Shown: one piece after another, positions 46,101-57,459 of the stretch
Numbering within the stretch: the first letter of the stretch is position 1
Layout: every line of letters begins with the position of its first letter
Assembly: GCA_945643635.1 (NCBI GenBank)
Contig: CALZFC010000020.1
Span: 1,376,001-1,440,000 of the forward strand
Source of the DNA: Allodiplogaster sudhausi
Lineage: Eukaryota > Nematoda > Chromadorea > Rhabditida > Diplogasteridae
Direction of reading: 5' to 3'
DNA length: 64,000 nt
The notes under the pieces: generated by a model
What the model was told of the DNA's origin: nothing
Databases searched by the model: none
Seen by the model: the letters and a program-made list of their open reading frames with translations, nothing else
Program-made: the position numbers and the translations under genes

Positions 46101-46150
46101 ACAACAGAAAAGTATCATGTACTAATCTGTACATGATACTTTTCTGTTGT
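46101..46150. repeat. Perfect 22-bp hairpin with 6-nt loop
   Basis: 46101-46122 pairs exactly with 46129-46150. It lies in an intron of receptor copy III and has no counterpart in copies I or II. It could be a very young snapback MITE or a small-RNA precursor. Confidence 0.85.
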
Positions 46151-47129
46151 ATATTGTATATAAAATTGTTCAAATTCGCACACGAACAGGCCATATGCAT
46201 ATATGTATGTACATATATATCACAGTCATGGCAAGTTTCCCCCACCAAACCTCACACATTAACAAGTGAAGTTGCGCGTGATCGATGCAGATGAATTGTT
46301 CGACTTCAAAGTCGGAGAGATGTTTAAATGCCTGAGCGGTTTACGAACAACGTGAAAAGATAAAATGTCTACAATTATTCCTGACATAATTAGAAGAGCG
46401 TTCAGCAGACATTGGACGAATGGCCAGTGAGACATGAACAGTAAATACTGCCATTAGAGCAGAGGTAGTACAATATACGCCGATTAGTGCCCCGCGTGAT
46501 AACCGCCATCGTGAACCGGGCACTTGGAGATACTTAATGGATCTACTATTTATCCTATGTGAATAAACAACGAAACTAACTTGATGACGATACATGAAGC
46601 AGTGTCCTAAAAGTAAGGCACCAACTAATGCGAGAACCAATGCAGAAACCTGAAATAATTTGAACTTGAGAGGTTTAATGTTTTTTTCTGAAGTAAACCA
46701 ACAAATCTCTCTGATGTTAGTCGCCATTTTATCGGTAACACGAGTGGAATATCGATGTAAACGCAGTTCAAAGGAGGGAATAATGTATATCGGGCAAAGG
46801 CATCAAATGTGATGTCGTTGACGATTTGCACGAGCTGAGCCAGTCAAAAAGTGGATGTGAGAAAAGAGGAGGATCAGCCTCAGCAACGCGAACAAGAATT
46901 CACAGACCACAATGGCTGCGAGAAGGAATCGATAATTGCCGACCTTCCGGTCGCTGTGCCTTAGAATGGCGACGGCGGCGAGGACGTTGAGAGCGACGCT
47001 GCCGACGCAGATTACTGCATGCACGACGCGCAGTGAACGCAGCAAAGAACGCGGAAACTCACGCATGCTGCCTTGATCTGAATTGCATAAAGACAAAATT
47101 AACTTACCTAATTGCAAGTAGAAGTACAC

Positions 47130-48230
47130 ATGAATGTCGTGTGCGTGACATGAATTTCAACTAATTTCTTAGTCATTTATCGGAATTATAAAACAAGGAT
47201 TTGCGCTCCGTCCAACGTCCTCGACAAAAAGAATGTCTTTGATATGTACATTGGAAAGCAAGATTGGGAATCATGATGTGTATGACCTTTATTTGTTGGA
47301 CCGATTCTAAGTAAAAGAAAAATAGAAAAGGTAGGGAGACGATACGGCGTGGTCTATATAAAAGGATCATATTCCCAAGCAGTACAAAGGCCGCTTTGCG
47401 ACACATGCGCGTGGGAAATTAGGAGGGGAATAATTCTCACTTGTACGGCTATGAAAATGTAGCTTCTTCTAGAAATCTTCTAGAAATCCAACTTAGAAGG
47501 TGAACACACTCCGAACCTTGAACCACTGTAAAATGAAGTCGGAGATTTACTTACATATGTGGTTAGAGTACGAGGAAGTAATGCGAATTGCCGTTGTAAG
47601 CCAGAATTCTGCTGTCGACGTCAAAAGAGTGTGTTGAAGGAAGTTCTCGGATTGAATGAGTGGCGTTCTCGACTCGAAGGATGTTCTCGCGTGGAATAAG
47701 TGCGCGTGGTTTTTGCAAATATGTTGCAGATCAGCAGAGTAATCTCAGGCAGTTAATAAATTATTGTCTTGCTGCATATGTATATCAGCTAATGCATATG
47801 GTAGTATATATTTTCACGTCTGCTATTTCAGAAATACTTTTAATGTTTATCGAGCAGTTTTACAACTCTTTTAAAGAAGGCACAAGAACGTATGACTCAT
47901 CAATATCATGGAGAAGTTTATGAACTGCGTATTTTTTAAAACTTTACTTCTTATTGCAACAATAAGCACTAATGTCAAAAAAAAACTATGTAATTCATGT
48001 CTTCAAAAAAATTATCGTAGTTTCACAGTTTCATTGGAGCGCGAGAAGTTAGGTCCTAGATTTCAAACATTTTTTTTTATCCGAAGAGAAAGAGGGTGAA
48101 CAGGTTAGGGGAGCGACTTTTAGATGGCGAGAGGAGCAATCTGCTACGGGGCTGCGCCCTCCCTGAAATAAACCAATTGTTTCATAATATGATTTATTAT
48201 CATTTCGATTGTGATATCCAAAATGTTGGG
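47130..48230. other. Gene-free spacer
   Basis: AT-rich; starts with a third copy of the GTGACATGAATTTCA block (47145). A duplicated AGAAATCTTCTAGAAATC at 47470. No coding signal. Confidence 0.45.
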
Positions 48231-48239
48231 AGGTTTTCG

Positions 48240-49232
48240 AAAGATGGGAGGCTAAGGATCCAGCTGACCTTGGAGAAGAGCCGCGTGCCTTGTGGAGCTC
48301 GTCGTTGCCGGGCGAAGGGGAGGACGCGGAGTGGAGAGAGGGAGTCACGGCGTCCTTGAGCTGCTCGGCCGTCTCCATCCGGGATACCTCGTCGCAACAG
48401 CTCTGCGCGCGCTGCTCCATCTCCGCCTCCTCCTTCACCGTCTCCGGGCCCAGGCTGCAATTCATTCTTTATTCCGTTGTCGAAGAGCAAGGAGAGAGAA
48501 AGGCCGCACGGGATGTCTGCCTGGCGAGGGCGGCAGCAGACAATCTTCGCGACCGTCGGGTTCACTTCGGCCAGAACATGCGACTTGCACTGGCGGCGGC
48601 CAGCAATTCCGGCGTCTTCGCGGGGCTGAATTACTTTTTCCACTGCAATCGTTTATTTCAAGAGATACTCAATGAATACGAACCTGCGCTTCTTCTTTTA
48701 TACGCCCGCAGAAAAAGGTGCAAAGATCGGAGGGATGATCAGACGACCCTTGCGGAGGTTGCGGAGAGAACACGTTGCAGGGGAGTACGATTCAGGAGTT
48801 CTGAAAGGGGAAAGAGAGTGTGTGTGTGAGGGTGAGAAAGAGAGAAAGAGTTTTGGGGAGAGGGAATGGGAGAGAGTGAGAGAAATAAGTGAGTAATTGA
48901 CTAGAACTCGGACCCAGTGGCGTTCGCTCCGAGTGTCGTCCCCTGAAGCTGCACCGCGTAATTTTCCGCCTCAGCTTAAGGAAAAAAATATGTTTAAATC
49001 TGCAAGAATTATTTATAAATATAAGTAATTTCGCTGTATTTTCAATGTTTTCTTATTTAAACGAGAATTTTCTTGATTCTCAAATTAAATATAAGTACTT
49101 TGTTATAGAGCAAAGTTGTTCTCTGCTGGGAAGAAGCTGACCCTGCTATCGATTCTGAGCGTACAGCCAGTAGACTGCGACTCCACCCGCGCTCGCTCCG
49201 ACCAGGAAGGCTCCGAACAACGACAGTGCCAT
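48240..49232 (-). CDS. Unresolved minus-strand coding segments, including a small membrane-anchored ORF
   Basis: Not recognised. 49146-49232 is a complete 28-codon ORF (MALSLFGAFLVGASAGGVAV and on) with one strongly hydrophobic helix. 48250-48475 reads LGPETVKEEAEMEQRAQSCC, a charged helical stretch preceded by an AG acceptor. A TATAAAA box on the same strand lies at about 48697-48703, between them. Exon joins could not be made in phase, so they may be two genes or one gene with unseen exons. GC content is far above the flanks, which supports coding. Confidence 0.3.
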
Positions 49233-49997
49233 TCCTGGCGAGGGGCTTGTACAAGTTGAAGAAGAAAAAAAAACAATTCATTTCTAGTTCGTCCAATTCA
49301 AAGGAATTATACTATTGGCGGTAATCTTTAGAAGTCAACCTTTATGGCGATGGGAAAATCAGAGAATTAGTCGCCTCGTTTGAAGAGAAAGCTTCCGGCC
49401 AGCTGCGACGAGATGCGAAAGTGGAAATGAAAAAAAAAGCAGCGGAAGATCGACTCGTCGACTAAGTACTACATATTTAGTACTTTAAGAACATTACTGT
49501 ATTAATCAAAATATGCATTAGTTAACTCTCTGTTCCTCACGTTTTAGCCGCCGTTGTCCTAATCATAAAGGAATATGGTAAAGAGGGACTTAGCTTCAAG
49601 TATCCTCATGAGATAACATTCCTATTCGCTTCTTTTCTATTCATTTTTAAAGGAATTTTTATCCCAACAATTCAAAATGTTTCTTTCAACTCGTCCCAGG
49701 AATCGGAAACGGTCGTGAAGTGCTTGACAAGCTAGAACATCCTATTTTCTTGTATTGTCCTGAATCGCCGCTCGCTCTACAGTAAGTTCAGAGCGTTGTT
49801 GCTGAGCTGGCATCTTCCCGCCAGTCCGGCAAGCTGCCTTGCTTCGTTTGCCACTCTTTTGGCTCACACCCATGACAAGTGCAGAACGCGTCAAAATTTA
49901 TGCGAAAAACCCTTTGAATCGAAACGAGCTTGAAAGCTAGAAATCACAATCATCAATCAATCCTTATTTGTTGTTCTTGTTCAATCTCTCTCATTAT

Positions 49998-52035
49998 TTA
50001 TTTCTGCTCCTTGACCATTTCTAGAATGAGTTCGTTCACGAATGTCACGTTGGGACTGGTGAGAAATGTGACAAGTCGCTTCTTGCCACCGTCCGCGTCA
50101 CCGTCCGCTTCGTTTCCGTCCTCTGTCTCGTCGTCAGATTCGACTCGGCCGAACCAATCGACCACCACTTGTGCTCTACAACGAATGTCTTTCAATTGAG
50201 AGATTTTGTTTCATTTTGGCCCGATCACAAAACAAGTTCACCTCCGGAACATTAAATATTATAGTTTGCTTTTTATGAAAACTTATTAGAAGCCCGGTCA
50301 AATATTTAGTCGATTTGCGAAAAATTGATCTACCGAACGAACCTGCTGAATTTCCCGGCAAGCTCAACGTAAACACGAAGCTTCTTGAACTCTTGCATCG
50401 TCTGGTCGGGGGCGAAGGCCATTGCCACGGCAATTTCATCGCAATAAGTGAACTGCAGTTGGCTGTAAAACGTCATATTTACCCATTGTTTAGAGCTTAG
50501 ATCGACTTTGAGGATTAAACAACTTTTCTATGTCATCTGAATTATTAAGAACTTTTGTGATGAATGTACCCATTAGTCTGCTTCTCAATGAATTTTCGAG
50601 GTATTTCGAATGCAGCGTTCAGATATTTCGATAGCAGAGTTGGCTGTCGGAAGTTTTCGTAGTAATCGATTCCTTTATTCTGAAACATAGGCCCATTTAA
50701 AGATTTCTCTTCAGAATTAAGGAACATTTATCCTCGTGTAACAAAAGAATAGAATGAACCTCTTCCTGATGAAGCGAGATCCCATCCCACGGCACGACTG
50801 TGATGGGCACATTCATCTCAGCCAAGACAGCCGACGCAGCTTCTGGGTCTTCGTAGAAGTTCGATTCAGCTGACGAATCCACAAGAACATTTCCAACGCC
50901 TGAATTAATCAATGATATGTATTCCTATTTTTTTTTATATGCTTGCCAAAGTAGTTGCCACCCATGATGACCAGCTTCCTTGGCCGATTCGCAAAGTCAT
51001 CGTCGAGTTTGAGTGCGAGGGCGACGTTGGTGAGCGGGCCGAGGCAGACGAGGATAGCATCTGGATGCTCTTTAGTTAGACGGATCAGAGCGAGAGCGGC
51101 CGTCTCATTTCTCACGTATTCCGAGACCTCCTCTTCATGCATCGGCTTCAAAAATATATTTATTGACGTTGAAAGTAAAAGTTAAAACTTCTATAAAAAC
51201 AGACCGGAGGTTCAGCATAGAGTTGGTCGCTGAGCCCATCTACTCCGAAAATATCCCTGTAGTCGCTCAACTTTTGTTTGAGGAGAGCCCACGAGGCTCC
51301 CTGGTAGATGGGCACCCGTTTCTGTAGTTAAAGGTTTGTATTTGGAAAGATTGTGTGTTACCACTTGTTAAATTGTTTCTGTACGGATTGAAGGAAAATC
51401 ACGTAAGTAAGTTAACAGATTTTTTTTAGTTGTTCTGACCTTGTTTGCAACGAGAGTACGGGCAATGTTGGCAGTCGCCTGCTTCGCGGAGACACAGCCG
51501 TGGGTCGTGGTGATGGCAATCACCTCCAGAGATCTCATTTTTATTCTTATCTTTTGATTCCATTGTTGCTTCATATAAAAGTCAAGAATACCAAAGACAA
51601 ACCTCGACATTGGGCTGATTGAGAGCGAGAGAAACAGCGCGGATATCATCCGTCACTCCATCCGTGTCAATCATCAGCTTAATCTTTTCGTCGGCTTCTG
51701 AAATCGGCAGCGAGTGTTTATGATGTTTGTTGAACGGAACGCGTCCCATAGATTTTCCTTCGTAAGAAAGAGCACTTCATTTTAACTTGTTAACATTGTT
51801 TTGATACTCTAGAATTCAAAACAGAAATCATAGTCAAATTCGAAAAAAAAAGCAATCTGATGTGGTCAAACGCTGTTCCCCATTGAGGATCACTGAAGAA
51901 TTCGAGCTCCACCTCTCCTTCTTCCTCGAATCACTCTTTCTTTTTAGATGGATGAAGAGTTATTTTACTACCTCGTTTCTGCGGCAATGATTCACATCCG
52001 TGAACGAGGAAGAAGATGAGTATAATTTGTAGCAT
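49998..52035 (-). CDS. Inosine-uridine preferring nucleoside hydrolase, secreted
   Basis: Hydrolyses the N-glycosidic bond of ribonucleosides to base and ribose. Nine exons: 51972-52035, 51603-51697, 51440-51523, 51205-51321, 50947-51145, 50760-50899, 50570-50679, 50343-50462, 49998-50175; 368 aa, all phases consistent. A signal peptide ([13 protein letters not shown]) points to the secretory route. The Ca/ribose-binding motif is [19 protein letters not shown] and FGVDGL are family blocks. At the position where many family members have catalytic His before Asp-Ala (HDA), this protein has Cys ([11 protein letters not shown]), as in a subgroup of the family. Near the C-terminus there is an acidic insertion ([15 protein letters not shown]). 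Intron 5 begins with GC (TTTG then GCAAGC), confirmed by phase with the next exon. No sign of inactivation. Confidence 0.93.
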
Positions 52036-52379
52036 CTGAAATAACACAAAATTACATTTTAAATCTGTAAACTTAGATAAGCAAAAAGGCATGAGACCCG
52101 AACACACTCAAGAAGTTGAAGCAAGCGAGAAACACTCTCAGTGGCTAAATCATACATACCGTACCGAGGCAACAAGAATTTATAGTCAAATCTGGCAGTC
52201 AGGAGGACAGAGAGGTGCTTTGACTACATTACCAATGCAGCAACAGAGTTTTGAATACCTTACGAAAAACTCTCTCAACAAGAGCAATCGGATTATCGGG
52301 GAAATTAGTATGCTTGTCTTCTCTGACGCAGGCCATCGCAGCGCAAGGGAGAAGAGATTTTATCTCATTTAGGGGACAA

Positions 52380-52615
52380 CTGCACCGAGGTCGAAATACA
52401 TACATATGTACATAGGTAAACCTGTAACGGAAAGTACACAAAAATTTCTCTCTCTCTCCCTTCTACCTCGGTTCTTCCTTTTAGTTTGATCAATGGTACT
52501 TCATTCCCTGCCTCCTCTCGATATTTTTCAAGCCACAATTTTTTGATAAATACATACATTCTGCATCGGTTCTTCTTTCCTTTTAGTGTAATTAATGGCT
52601 CTTCGTTCCCTGTTT
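52380..52615. repeat. Diverged tandem duplication of a gene 3' end
   Basis: TTCCTTTTAGTTTGATCAATGG...CTCCTCTCG (about 52470-52520) is repeated with differences at about 52570-52622, the second copy containing the stop codon of the gene to its right. So the terminal exon tail was duplicated into its own 3' flank. Confidence 0.6.
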
Positions 52616-54138
52616 CCTCTCGGCTGCTTCCCATGCGACCTCCTTAGGGATGAAGTCTGCAAAGTCCCGAAGACTCTCGCCGTCTCCGTGAACTCCATTC
52701 TCTGGTGACAGAAGGCTCCGATCGGCGTCAAAAAGTTTCAAAGTTTATTCCACAATCTGGGAGTATGGATGCGAACTGCAGTAATGAACACCCATACCTG
52801 TCATCTTGTCTTCTCCCACCTGGCCAAGTCCCTGATTGTGGAATAAGCTTTGAAAATTTGATCGGTGTTAACTCTGCCGAATTCCTGGCAGCCATTTGCT
52901 CCGCCAGGACCGCTCGCCTACCCAAGGTGCCCTTGGCTGTCGGCCTCTCATTGTCAGCCCGACCGTCACAGCTTCCGACTCTTTCTTGCCCTCCCCTCCC
53001 CCCCCCCTCCCTCCCTTCAACGCACTATTCCTGTTCATATTATTTATATTCTTATTATTAATACTATTAATAGTATTTATATTATTTATATTAATAATAT
53101 TTATATTCCTGTCATTTCGGAAATATGATAACGACACAGCGAAAGGGCTCTTCGTCTCTTCTATAGCCCTCTCTCTATCTCTCTATCTCTCTACCTCTCT
53201 CTCTCTCTTCTCTCTCTCTCTTATTGTTTGAACCTTCCAAGCCATTAGTTGACCGGCTTCCTACCGCTCAACGAGGACGGTGAGAGTGGCATTGTCCGCT
53301 GTTCGCTCTGAAGATGTAACCAGAGCATGAGCAGGCCCGTCGGGTGCACTAACCCGAGGTTCCGGAGCCTCTCTTGCCTCCTCCCAGACAAATGAGTCCT
53401 GTTTAATTTACATATGTATCGTAGAAGACTGGTACAATTTCTGGCATTCAATCCCTCATAAATAAATTTTTTTAAGTGCAAACTGTGTACATCTGAAGAT
53501 AAGCGTCGTATCGAAATATTTGTTTTATTCGTACATACATATATAGAGAGAATGGGCGAAATGTTCAGAGAGAGAGCGAGAGAGAACAATATGAGACCAA
53601 AATGAAGAGAGAAGGAGAGAGATCTCCATGAATCAAATGAGATAATAAGAATAGCAACACTACCATCTCACACCTTTTGAGTCTCGAACTGTCTCTACAA
53701 CAGACACAAAAAGAGCGCGGCACAACCATAAAATAAAATGCTACCCAGTCATTGTTCCATTTATGTTCATTCTCCAACAAGAAAGAATGCGAAACGCAAC
53801 ATCATAATTTTTTGATTTCTTCTGTTTTTAATTCATCTGCTGTTCGCCTTAAAGGTTCACGCATCTCCGAAACTCAACCGTAATCAATCAATTTCAATTT
53901 TCCAGACTATTCTAGCCGCGTCTCTCTAAATCACATGTGGAGCGAATTCAACGATATGACGTTTCGATTCCATAAAATTCTGAAATGAAATATAAATTTA
54001 TTCTTCGCGCTTGCAACCCCGACGCATGCGTCTTGGTGTAGGCAAAAGAGGCTCCGGATCATCCCGGGAGATCCACCCGACTGGTCTGCTCAATCTCTGG
54101 TTCTAGCTCCAGAGAGAGCAACCCGCCGCGGACACTGC
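52592..54138 (-). CDS. Unknown protein, 3' exons; last exon split by a MITE
   Basis: Not recognised. Exons that join in phase: 54077-54134 (LLSLELEPEIEQTSR), 53279-53398 (DSFVWEEAREAPEPRVSAPD and on) and 52592-52917 (starting ASGPGGANGCQEFGR). The last exon contains a 131-bp insertion at 52729-52859; on either side the same frame reads CQEFGRVNTD and then LLSPENGVHGDGESLRDFAD to a TAA at 52592. The sequence is acidic and hydrophilic without a TM segment in the visible part. The 5' exons were not found. The MITE adds bases inside coding sequence, so this allele is probably disrupted unless it is spliced around. Confidence 0.5.
52729..52859. mobile_element. 131-bp MITE inserted in a coding exon
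   Basis: Arms TTTCAAAGTTTATTCCACAA and its near-complement face each other about 27 bp long. Flanks GATCGGCGT (52720-52728) and GATCGGTGT (52860-52868) look like a 9-bp target duplication with one change. A single arm of the same family is at 54430-54460. Confidence 0.75.
53040..53240. repeat. ATT-rich and CT-rich microsatellites
   Basis: 53035-53110 is an ATT/ATA simple repeat and 53165-53220 a CTCT run, both in the intron of the gene above. Confidence 0.8.
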
Positions 54139-55609
54139 GATGATTGATTGGAAAATGCATATTTATGAATGAATGTATGGATGTATGGAAGTGTGTATGA
54201 AACATTCGAGTGAGTGGCATATTTATCATGATGGATATAATAAAAGTATATTCCAGTTTTATTTCATGAGGATTAATGAAATCGAATTGAATAATGTGCA
54301 AAAATATATAATGTAAATGATGTCAATTTGGGAAATATAGTATAGTGTAGATTTCGTAATGTACATAAGTAGATATGGATATAACAGAAATTTAAAGTAA
54401 ATTACGTGCTAATAATTACAGTCTATCTGTCCTTGATTGTGGAATAAACTTTGAAAACTTTGAATCTGTTTCCATTTTCTTCTTGCTTGATTACCGACTG
54501 ACTATTCCTGCGTAGAGCACCGAGAAGGTCTTCATTTGTTGTGCATGTGAAAGTGTGAACTGTATATTTTTGGTCACATTTATACAAGTACAAGAATGTG
54601 CAGAGATTGGCGTGAAAAATGGGCACGAATATACGTGTATTAAACTGCTGAAAATGTCTTTGAAAATAGGGCAAAAACACAAACTTGCTCATAAAGCGGG
54701 GTTAAAAATGGTTACAAAACTACGCATACTAAACAGCGTAGCTCTATCACATTGTCAGATGTTTGTCATTTCGGCATATTTGGAAAACGGGTTTTCCAGG
54801 TTTGTTCGCGGTGAAAGCAACATAAAACCAAACGAAGAAATCGCACGGTATGTCCAGTTTGAATAATTTAAATTAATTTAATTAACCCTATTAATTTTGG
54901 ACGCAACATTGTGGGACGGTACTGTAGGTCGGAACACGGAGCAAAACGCTACGTCACCCCGTGGAAAGTGTATATAGATAACTAATATAAGAAAATTCAG
55001 TACTAAATGCTCAGGCTGAATCCCAAATAATGTCGGTTGTTCGACTCGCATTGGCGCCAATTTGAATTTATCTCGGAATCTAATAATGCGGATGAAAATG
55101 GAGGAGTGAAGAGGACACGCTGAGCCAGAAGAACAACGCGGAAGTCGGCTGCGGCGGCGGAAAGACCAGCGAATCTCTTTCCGCCCGGACTGAGTAGAAA
55201 ACGAAACGAGAAATGAAGGAAGCTTCTTTCATTTTTCTTGCACTTATCGGACACCAAATTTTTCTAAACAAAGAAGGACATGTTGTGAAATTGGATTTCC
55301 CACAAAATATTGTTGCATTTGCAAAAAAATTTAAATGAAAATTAACATGCATGAATTATTAATGAAGTCATATGTTCAATTTAGACGACCTTTTGTGAAA
55401 AAAAGTTAAATCGTGTACTGAATCGGTTAAAAAAATTCTTGAAAATCGTGCGTCTTTCGAAAGGTCACGGAATTTCGTCATCATTTTTGCAAAAGTGCTC
55501 GTAAGCTTCATTGATTTGCTAAGTTTTGTCCGAAAGTGCAAAAAAATTTCGTATAAAAGCCAGGTGCCCACTCATTTCCCATGTCATTCTCCGTTCTCTC
55601 CGGCCGAAG
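54139..55609. other. Spacer with foldback remnants
   Basis: 54425-54460 holds a single arm of the small MITE family, and about 54640-54924 a right arm of the mariner-like foldback family ending GGTACTG then TA. The rest is AT-rich. No gene was supported. Confidence 0.5.
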
Positions 55610-57455
55610 ATGCTTCGCTCTCCTCGCCGCCGCCGCTGCCGCCGCCCGCGCCCTTCTTCTGGCTCCTCGGGCCGCCTTTGTCTCGCCCTCTACATTGGCG
55701 CTGTCAGATTCGGGGAATTTTTGGCTGTCGAAATTTTGAGAACTGGGATGAATTGGAAGTGAAAAATTTGTTTTGCTAAAAAATAAAATTACCTTTCAAA
55801 CAGGTTGTGATTGACGTCGTCCTCGTTGGTTCGCAGAATTCATTCGCCAATGAAAGCGCTGCCTCTGAGACGACGACCAAGCCGCCGTTGAAGTGCCCCA
55901 CGGATGAAGAAATGATGAAGGATTGCTCCCCGGACGACGATACTTGCCGTTATACGATGAGCATCTTCCACAAAGGAGCTCAGCCCCTCACCAACGCGAA
56001 TTGTGTGCCATCAAATCTGGCGGAAAAGAGTACTGTCTGGAGACCGGAAAGGTCCGTATTCTGCTTTGGATTATTCATTCTTCATCGAACGGTGTCATTG
56101 TGTATGCCTTCTCTCGGATTCCTTTTTTCAGCAACCTTTTCTTTCAGCCTGAGCATCACGAATAATTTCACTGAACGCAATGATATGGAAAAAGTCTTTA
56201 ATGGCAAACGGGCACAAAAGCTCAAAAGCGATTTCTTGAACCCAACTACGTCCAAGGTGTCATAATGAATTCTTCGTATGTTTTTGTTCTTTGTTCTATT
56301 TGGCTCCTTGTTGTCTATTTTCCTCCCAAATTTCTACTTTTTGGAAATCTATATACATATATTATAAATAAATTTAAAGATATTCAATTTCAGATCACAG
56401 GCTGCTCCTCCGCAAACTCCTCTGGAACCTCTTCCTTCGCAACATCCACCTCCGCAACAAACTCCTCCGCCATCAAGATCCCGCAGACCACCCTTTAGTA
56501 CGATGCTGAATAGTGCTTCAAGTTTTTGCTTTACTACGAGGATGAAAAGATTATAATATTAATTAATTTAATAATTCAGCAAACGCCACAAAACGCTGTA
56601 CATGGCGTTTGCCGCGGTGGCCGTGGTGCTGTGCTGGGGGGCCAACGTGTACGCCATCTACTGTGGGAGGGACACGAAGAAGATCATTGCCATGCGTGAT
56701 GAGAAGCGAGCGAAATGTCAGATTTCTTTTCTTTTTTTAAGGCTTTGTTTTAAGCTTTATATCATTACAAAAATAGCAATAACAAACAATATAAAGTAAT
56801 TTTAATGTTATCCTTCAGTGAACGAGCTTCTGGCGGAGAAGGAGAAAGCGAAGCCGAATCAGTTCCGCATCACCTCCAAAGACGTCACCTTTGGAGGAAA
56901 GCTGAAGATGCAGGGCCACATTCGAAGGACGAAATGGTTTTTTTTTATTTTGTTATTACAGTATCTGAATTAAAGACTGCTAAATACTACTGTTAAAAAT
57001 ATCTACAGTAACATACTTCATTGCAGGAGCACTTGTTCGATCGCTCGGGCTACCAAGACGAGAAGACGCAGACCATCGACGAGCTCAAGATGAACCCGAA
57101 GCTCAACGTCGTCTTCGAAGTCGGCAAGGGCGTCGAGACCTATGAGGTACGTGCAGTTGGAAATGTTTTTTTAGGATTATAAATTTAAATAAAACAAAAC
57201 TACCATTAAAAAAAAAACTAGTTTAATCGTAATGAAAACTTTTTGCTTGCAGTCCACGACCTGCGATGAGACGACGGCGACGTTCAACCAGTCCGAGTTT
57301 CTGAAGGACGTCGACCTCGACGCGGTCATTCCGCAGAAGCCGCCGGTTCCAATTATTATTTCACCTTTTCATTGGATTTTGTGTATATTCGAGATAAAAT
57401 TCTATAATTGTTATTATTCGATTTTCAGGCCAAACCATTCAAGAAGACTGACTAA
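55610..57455 (+). CDS. Unknown two-pass membrane protein with Cys-containing ectodomain
   Basis: Not recognised. Exons: 55610-55702, 55804-56051, 56148-56256, 56394-56497, 56580-56716, 56819-56936, 57027-57146, 57253-57345, 57429-57455. An Arg-rich N-terminus (MLRSPRRRRCRR) is followed by a hydrophobic segment (LCLALYIGAVVIDVVLVG), an ectodomain of about 150 residues with Cys and N-glycosylation sequons, a Ser/Thr-rich stretch (ITGCSSANSSGTSSFATSTS), a second TM (MAFAAVAVVLCWGANVYAIY) and a cytosolic tail ending AKPFKKTD. Topology would be in-out-in with both ends cytosolic. Phases agree at all junctions except between exons 6 and 7, where the only GT donor (56937) leaves phase 2 while exon 7 reads EHLFDRSGYQDEK in phase 0. 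That edge is an error, an unusual splice site, or a mutation. Confidence 0.6.
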
Positions 57456-57459
57456 GTCT

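Larger units (their letters stand above)
44262..47066 (-). pseudogene. Serpentine (7TM) receptor-like gene, copy III, interrupted by hAT elements
   Basis: ATG 47066. The first exon is open through TM1-TM2 (VGNYRFLLAA) but has one extra base near 46865 relative to copy II, after which protein-like sequence (CVYIDIPLVLPIKW) continues in another frame. Further exons: about 46580-46650 (ALVLALVGALLLGHCF), 46395-46535 (SRWRLSRGALIGVYC), about 46240-46330, 45875-46035 (SLHMRHIITS), 44715-44800 (FFVAFPIVNMIALLTL) and 44275-44465 (SLTIILTSSSYRTFL). The intron between the last-but-two exons contains a 1 kb hAT-like insertion with a second element inside it. The family is repeated three times, all on the same strand. 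Confidence 0.68.

Noticed and set aside
48292..48829. 179-codon plus-strand frame
   Set aside because: Overlaps minus-strand segments with better acceptor sites and helical character; GC-rich DNA opens several frames, and no motif supports the plus strand.
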